This document shows, in pieces, positions 33,216-37,263 of a DNA stretch of 37,263 bases. Position 1 is the stretch's first letter. Every line of letters starts with the position of its first letter. The stretch spans positions 1 to 37,263 of the forward strand of contig CAZHBH010000017.1 of assembly GCA_964530525.1 (NCBI GenBank), read 5' to 3'. The notes beneath the pieces were generated by a model. That model saw nothing but the letters and a program-made list of their open reading frames with translations, searched no databases and was not told the DNA's origin. This DNA comes from CAYNQN01 sp964530525 (GTDB lineage Bacteria > Actinomycetota > Acidimicrobiia > Acidimicrobiales > Acidimicrobilacustridaceae). Both the position numbers and the translations under genes were made by a program.

Positions 33216-33907
33216 GGGGCCTCGGCCTCCGTGCCCTCCCAGGGGGGTATTCGGGGCTGGTCGTAGAGCACGTCCACCGGTTCTCCCCGGATGGCCTTGA
33301 AGGCGTGCGGTGCCCACACGTCCGCCCCCACCGTGGCTTCCGGGAGGCCGTCCTCGGGGAACCAACCGACGTCCATGCACTCCAGCGGGTGAGGCGTCAG
33401 GTCGCCACCGACCGCCCGGCACTGGAACACCAGCGAGTAGAGCGGTATCCGGGTGAAGCCCAGGCGCATCCCGTCGAACACGGCTATGAGCTGCTTCACC
33501 TCGCAGTGGATGCCGGTCTCCTCGCGCACCTCCTTCACCACCACCTCCGACGCCGAGTAGCCGATGTCGGCCCAGCCCGTCGGGTACAGCCAGATCCCCG
33601 AGTCGGCCCTCTGGACCAGCAGGATCTCGCCCTCGTCGTTGCCGACCACCGCACCCACCGCCACCTTGGGGGTCTGGTAGCCGGCTATGCCCTCGCCCAC
33701 GGAGCTCATCCACTCCGCGATCAGCTCCTCGGGCTCGAGCGAATCGGCCTCCGCGGCGTGGCGGATGTCGGCGGCGACCGCCAACACCTCCTCGAAGCGC
33801 TCACGCTCGTACACGTTCTCCGTGAACCCCATGCCCGTGCGGGCGATCCCCGCCAGGGCCTCCGCCCACCGGAGCATGTCGCGGTTGGTGACGTCCCTGT
33901 CGGCCAT
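33212..33907 (-). CDS. NUDIX hydrolase with Nudix_hydro_N domain
   Basis: A 231-residue protein. Residues 13-48 (RWAEALAGIARTGMGFTENVYERERFEEVL) match the N-terminal Nudix_hydro_N helical domain. The NUDIX box is GWADIGYSASEVVVKEVREETGI: the REETG core is intact, but the first Glu position is Tyr and the Arg of RE is Lys, as is common in this subfamily. It probably cleaves a nucleoside diphosphate derivative. ATG 33907 has a TAGCTT box seven bases upstream. Its stop overlaps the PAC2 stop. Confidence 0.9.
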   Translation of the reverse strand: MADRDVTNRDMLRWAEALAGIARTGMGFTENVYERERFEEVLAVAADIRHAAEADSLEPEELIAEWMSSVGEGIAGYQTPKVAVGAVVGNDEGEILLVQRADSGIWLYPTGWADIGYSASEVVVKEVREETGIHCEVKQLIAVFDGMRLGFTRIPLYSLVFQCRAVGGDLTPHPLECMDVGWFPEDGLPEATVGADVWAPHAFKAIRGEPVDVLYDQPRIPPWEGTEAEAP

Positions 33908-33914
33908 CCCTTCG

Positions 33915-33920
33915 AAGCTA
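33915..33920 (-). promoter_or_regulatory. TAGCTT -10 box of the NUDIX gene
   Basis: On the minus strand TAGCTT ends seven bases before ATG 33907. Confidence 0.5.
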
Positions 33921-34013
33921 CCGGTCCTGCAGCGCTCGCCGCTGCTACCACGGCCGCCTGGGGCGGGAGGGCACCGTGGGCGGGCGGCCCAGATCGGAGC
34001 CCGCCGAGGTCTG

Positions 34014-36350
34014 CTAGCCCTCGAGCGCGTGGAGAATGGCGCGGTCGAGCTCGGCCAGGTGCTCGGGGTCGGAGACCTTCCGCCCGTCGCCCGCGCGGAC
34101 GTAGAACGAGTCGACCACCATGGCCCCCAGGGTCTGGGCCCTGGCGCTGGCGATGTCGAGATCGAGCTCGGCGATGGCGCGCGCTATGCGGTGCAGCACC
34201 CCCACCCCGTCGGGGGCTCGGACCTCCACGACGGTGGCGGACTCCGAGATCTCGTTGTCCACCAGGACCTCGGTGGCCAGCCGCACCGGAGAGCGAACCC
34301 TGTTCACCGGGTACGCCCGAGCTCGCTCGCTGAGCCTGGCCTCCACGGCCACCTTGCCGTCGAGCACCCGCTCCAAGACCGCCTCCACCCTCGGCCACTC
34401 GACTGGACCGAAGGGGCTGTCCACCTTGAACTCCTCGCGGGCCATCCCCCCGTCGTGGGGGCGCACCGTCGCCTCCAACACGTCGAGCCCGGCGAGCGCC
34501 AGGGCGCCCGTGACCTTGGCCAGAAGCCCGGGCCGGTCGCCAACCACCACGACCAGGCGATCCCCCTCACCGTGCAGGAGCCTCCCCCGGTCGTCGAGCG
34601 CTCGGCGCTGCGCGGGGGTGAGCGAGGGCACCTCACCGACTCCCGGGAGGGTCTCGGGATCCTCGCCGCCGAGGGCGGCTTCCACCTTGGCGGCCAGCTC
34701 GTCCACCAGGCCGGCCTTCCAGTCGCTCCAGGCGGCGGGGCCCGTCGCTTGCGAGTCGGCGCTGGTCAGCGCCGCCAAGAGGCCGAGGGTTGAGGTCGAC
34801 CCCACCGTGCGTGCCACCTTGGAGATCGTTCCGGGGTCGCTCAGGTCGCGCCGCACCGCCACATCGGGCAGCAGCAGGTGGTGGCGCACCATCTCGCACA
34901 GCACCTCCACGTCGTCGGCCCCGAACGACATCCTGCGAGCGATCCGCTCCACGAGCTCCACTCCCACCTCGGTGTGGTCGCCGGGGAACCCTTTGCCGAT
35001 GTCGTGCAGCAACGTGCCCACCAGGAGGAGGTCGGGGCGGTCGACCTCGCCGACCAGCTCCGCGGCGTTCGCGGTGGCCTCGCAGAGGTGCCGGTCGACC
35101 GTGAAGGTGTGGTAGGCGTTCCGCTGCGGCTTGCAGCGCACGTCCGCCCACTCGGGCAGGATCCGCTCCCACACACCCATCTGGTCCAGAGCCTCCACCA
35201 CCTCGATGGTCGCTGCGCCGCACGCGAGGAGCTCCACGAACAGCTCCCTGGCGCGCAGGGGCCACGGGTCGGGCAGCGGCGGGCTCTCGGCGGCCAGTCG
35301 CCTCAGGGTGCGCCTCCCGATGCGGGCCCGCTCCCGAGCGGCGGCGAGGCCCACCTCCAGCGGGAGCAGGGCATCGCCGGCCACGTCTGCCGACTCGAGG
35401 ACCTCCACCACCCCTTCGCGCAGCACCACCTGCGGGGCCACCCGCTTGTCTCTGGAGAAGCGCCAGGTCACCGGCCCCTCCAACGAGGAATCGACCCTGT
35501 CCCACACCTCGTCGGAGGTCCACGAGATGCTCCGGGCCGCGCTGGAGAGCGCCCGCATCAGCTCGTCGGCATCGCCGTAGCCGAGAGCCGAGGCCACGGC
35601 GTCCTGCTGCTCGAGCACCAGTCGGTCCCCGGGACGCCCGGCCAGCCTGTGCAGCTCCACCCGCATGGAGAGCACCGTCTCGTACGAGCGGGCGAGCGCC
35701 GCGTCGTCACCTTCGAGCATCACCGAGCGAGCCGCCTCGGCCCACCTGATGGCGTGCACGTCGCGCAACCCGCCCCTGCCGTCCTTCAGGTCGGGCTCCA
35801 GGAGGAAGGCGACCTCGCCCGAGCGGGCGTGCCTCGCCTTCACGCTGGCGCTCAGCTGGCTCAGCCACCGCTTCGACCTCTTCACCCAAAGGGCCCGCGC
35901 ACGATCGGCCAGGTCCTGCACCACGGCGGGGTCGCCCGCCACCAGACGGGTGGACAGCAGCGACGTGGCGGTGTCGAGGTCTTCGGACGCCAGCTTGAGA
36001 GCACCCCCGACCGTTCGCACCGAGTGGCCGAGCTTGTAGCCCTCGTCCCAGATCGGGTACCAGATCCGCTCGGCCACCGACCCGATGTCCGACCTGGCGA
36101 GGCGTGCTCCGTCCGCGTGGACCAGCACCAGGTCGAGGTCGCTGTGGGGGGAGAGCTCCGATCGGCCGTATCCCCCGACGGCAGCGAGTGCCAAGCCGTC
36201 GGCCGCCCCGACCTCGCGTTGGAACAGCTCGGCCAGCCAGGAGTCGACGCGGTCGCTGTTGGCTCGGCAGAAGGCCGCTCCAGACAGCGCTGGCTCGCTG
36301 TCAGGCCCTGTCGCAGGGGCCAGGTGGGAGGCTGGATCCGGCGCTGTCAC
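34014..36350 (-). CDS. glnD: [Protein-PII] uridylyltransferase / uridylyl-removing enzyme
   Basis: A 778-residue nitrogen sensor. The nucleotidyltransferase domain has GGYGRSELSPHSDLDLVLV near residues 59-77 with the two catalytic Asp. A GlnD PII-transferase linker follows (EPDLKDGRGGLRDVHAIRW), then an HD domain (GTLLHDIGKGFPGDHTEVG) for removal and two C-terminal ACT domains (RLVVVVGDRPGLLAKVTGAL and VVEVRAPDGVGVLHRIARAI) that sense glutamine. In actinobacteria GlnD often adenylylates rather than uridylylates the PII protein. GTG 36350 is chosen from a CATCAT box six bases upstream; the frame is open to 36419. No glnB or amtB is in the window. Confidence 0.93.
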   Translation of the reverse strand: MTAPDPASHLAPATGPDSEPALSGAAFCRANSDRVDSWLAELFQREVGAADGLALAAVGGYGRSELSPHSDLDLVLVHADGARLARSDIGSVAERIWYPIWDEGYKLGHSVRTVGGALKLASEDLDTATSLLSTRLVAGDPAVVQDLADRARALWVKRSKRWLSQLSASVKARHARSGEVAFLLEPDLKDGRGGLRDVHAIRWAEAARSVMLEGDDAALARSYETVLSMRVELHRLAGRPGDRLVLEQQDAVASALGYGDADELMRALSSAARSISWTSDEVWDRVDSSLEGPVTWRFSRDKRVAPQVVLREGVVEVLESADVAGDALLPLEVGLAAARERARIGRRTLRRLAAESPPLPDPWPLRARELFVELLACGAATIEVVEALDQMGVWERILPEWADVRCKPQRNAYHTFTVDRHLCEATANAAELVGEVDRPDLLLVGTLLHDIGKGFPGDHTEVGVELVERIARRMSFGADDVEVLCEMVRHHLLLPDVAVRRDLSDPGTISKVARTVGSTSTLGLLAALTSADSQATGPAAWSDWKAGLVDELAAKVEAALGGEDPETLPGVGEVPSLTPAQRRALDDRGRLLHGEGDRLVVVVGDRPGLLAKVTGALALAGLDVLEATVRPHDGGMAREEFKVDSPFGPVEWPRVEAVLERVLDGKVAVEARLSERARAYPVNRVRSPVRLATEVLVDNEISESATVVEVRAPDGVGVLHRIARAIAELDLDIASARAQTLGAMVVDSFYVRAGDGRKVSDPEHLAELDRAILHALEG

Positions 36351-36356
36351 CCCTGA

Positions 36357-36362
36357 ATGATG
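36357..36362 (-). promoter_or_regulatory. CATCAT -10-like box of glnD
   Basis: On the minus strand CATCAT ends six bases before GTG 36350. Weak match (A2 and T6 only). Confidence 0.3.
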
Positions 36363-36414
36363 CCCGAGAGCAGGACGAGGCGCGCAGTGCGTCGGGCCTG
36401 CGGCGGAGGGCTGG

Positions 36415-36420
36415 CACACT
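36415..36420 (+). promoter_or_regulatory. CACACT -10-like box of the Cys-rich small protein
   Basis: CACACT ends six bases before GTG 36427. GGAGGGG in the same interval could also act as a ribosome-binding site for ATG 36433. Confidence 0.3.
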
Positions 36421-36426
36421 GGAGGG

Positions 36427-36615
36427 GTGGAGATGCCGACGAGGAGCGTGCGGGACGATTGCCGCCACTACTCCAGCCGCACCACGGCCACCGGCGACGT
36501 CTTCCAGCGCTGCAGGTTGGGCGTCAACGAGGAGATGCCGTTCGGATGCCCCGACGGCTGCCTGTTCTTCGAGCCCCGCTCGGTGAGCGACACCGGCTGG
36601 GCGCCCGGCGGCTAG
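36427..36615 (+). CDS. Cys-rich 62-residue protein, possible zinc ribbon
   Basis: A small protein with four cysteines at about residues 12 (DDCRHY), 29 (QRCRLG), 41 and 45 (FGCPDGC), plus His14. The C-x16-C-x11-C-x3-C spacing could bind zinc or an iron-sulfur cluster. GTG 36427 or ATG 36433 may start it. It is divergent from glnD, 76 bases from its start, and converges on groEL. Its last coding bases are part of a 10-bp hairpin. I do not recognise the family and assign no function. Confidence 0.65.
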   Translation: MEMPTRSVRDDCRHYSSRTTATGDVFQRCRLGVNEEMPFGCPDGCLFFEPRSVSDTGWAPGG

Positions 36616-36634
36616 CTCCAGGCCAGCCGCCGGG
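36604..36634. terminator. Hairpin between the Cys-rich gene and groEL
   Basis: CCCGGCGGCT (36604-36613) pairs perfectly with AGCCGCCGGG (36625-36634) around an 11-base loop. The stem begins inside the last codons of the Cys-rich gene and lies 12 bases past the groEL end, so it could serve both strands. No T run. Confidence 0.55.
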
Positions 36635-36646
36635 AGTCCCGTCGGC

Positions 36647-37263
36647 TCAGAAGTCCATGTCGCCGCCGGGCAGGGCGGGCGCCTTGTCGTCGGGCTTGTC
36701 GACCACGACGGCTTCGGTGGTGAGGAACAGGGCCGCGATCGACCCGGCGTTCTGGAGGGCAGACCGGGTCACCTTGGCGGCGTCGATGATGCCCGCAGCC
36801 ACCAGGTCCTCGTACTCGCCGCTCGCGGCGTTGTACCCGTTGGAGCCCTCGAGCTCCCGGACCCTGTCGACCACGACACCGCCCTCCATGCCGGCGTTCA
36901 GGGCGATCTGCTTCAGCGGCTCCTCCAGTGCGCGGGCGACGATCCGCGCTCCCGTGGCCTCGTCGGTCTGGAGCCCCGCAGCTGCAGCCTCCACAGCGCT
37001 CTGGGCCCGAAGCAACGTGACGCCTCCACCGGCGACCACGCCTTCCTCGATGGCGGCCTTGGTGGTGCTGACGGCATCCTCGATGCGGTGCTTCTTCTCT
37101 TTCAGCTCCACCTCGGTGGCGGCACCGACCTTCAGCACGGCGACGCCTCCGGAGAGCTTTGCGAGACGCTCCTGGAGCTTCTCGCGGTCGTAGTCGGAGT
37201 CGGTGTTGTCGATCTCGGCCTTGATCTGGTTGACCCTGCCCGTCACGTCGTCGGGCGAACCGG
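36647..37263 (-). CDS. groEL: Chaperonin GroEL, C-terminal part (5' end outside the window)
   Basis: About 205 C-terminal residues of the 60-kDa chaperonin, open at the right edge. SDYDREKLQERLAKLSGGVAVLKVG, IEDAVSTTKAAIEEGVVAGGGVTLL and the Asp-containing NAGSIAALFLTTEAVV of the equatorial domain are unmistakable. The tail reads APALPGGDMDF, with no GGM repeat and no His-rich tail; actinobacteria often have two copies that differ in the tail, and the acidic short tail is like the non-His type. Promoter, CIRCE element and any groES are outside the window. Confidence 0.95.
   Translation of the reverse strand, partial: GSPDDVTGRVNQIKAEIDNTDSDYDREKLQERLAKLSGGVAVLKVGAATEVELKEKKHRIEDAVSTTKAAIEEGVVAGGGVTLLRAQSAVEAAAAGLQTDEATGARIVARALEEPLKQIALNAGMEGGVVVDRVRELEGSNGYNAASGEYEDLVAAGIIDAAKVTRSALQNAGSIAALFLTTEAVVVDKPDDKAPALPGGDMDF

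Overview
The window is high-GC DNA, almost fully coding, with no rRNA, tRNA, CRISPR array, transposase or phage gene. It looks like a chromosomal segment of an actinobacterium, and the gene mix (membrane-anchored cytochrome c next to a geranylgeranyl-reductase-like flavoprotein, SCO1/CtaG oxidase assembly, HelD, class E sortase, a 6C RNA) fits Acidimicrobiia best; the class is inference. Start codons are often GTG. Seven adjacent same-strand pairs are joined by the same 4-base GTGA stop/start overlap. Most first-in-operon genes have a TANNNT-like -10 box ending 6 to 9 bases before the start codon, the signature of leaderless mRNAs.

Layout. 1-2883: a small membrane protein on the minus strand, divergent from a plus-strand pair of c-type cytochrome and FAD reductase (respiratory chain or quinone side). 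2973-8331: a minus-strand tetrapyrrole operon, cobA-hemD fusion, hemB, hemL, then zwf, preceded by a putative 22-codon leaderless leader ORF that overlaps the cobA-hemD start. 8447-8560: a 6C small RNA with two C-rich hairpin loops and an intrinsic terminator. 8775-10733: 1-Cys peroxiredoxin, a ketosteroid-isomerase-like protein and a DtxR-family regulator. 10757-13279: HelD-type helicase and a 55-residue membrane protein. 13276-15690: a znuABC-type metal importer behind an AT-rich promoter with a possible FUR-family operator. 15791-18250: an esterase, then SCO1 and CtaG for cytochrome oxidase copper assembly. 18176-21018: a small protein whose reading frame appears shifted, a class E sortase and an apolipoprotein N-acyltransferase with Ser in place of the catalytic Cys.

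21247-30853 is the most cohesive accessory region: two GT4 glycosyltransferases, two methyltransferases, an alpha/alpha-toroid protein, an LPG-synthase-like membrane protein, a PIG-L deacetylase, an Aur1-like PAP2 protein, a GH1 beta-glucosidase and a GtrA membrane protein. Together they read like a pathway that assembles, de-N-acetylates, flips and remodels a (possibly inositol-based) glycolipid. 30850-37263 holds a GloVer-repeat lipoprotein, a GNAT acetyltransferase, a PAC2 protein, a NUDIX hydrolase, GlnD, a Cys-rich 62-residue protein and the 3' part of groEL.

Points worth checking first: the 6C RNA, the leader ORF of cobA-hemD, the CATG at 28452-28455 that supplies start codons to two divergent genes whose promoters lie inside each other, the GT4 gene whose only plausible start is a leaderless ATC, the Cys-to-Ser Lnt, and the densely structured, unassigned 21068-21192 element.
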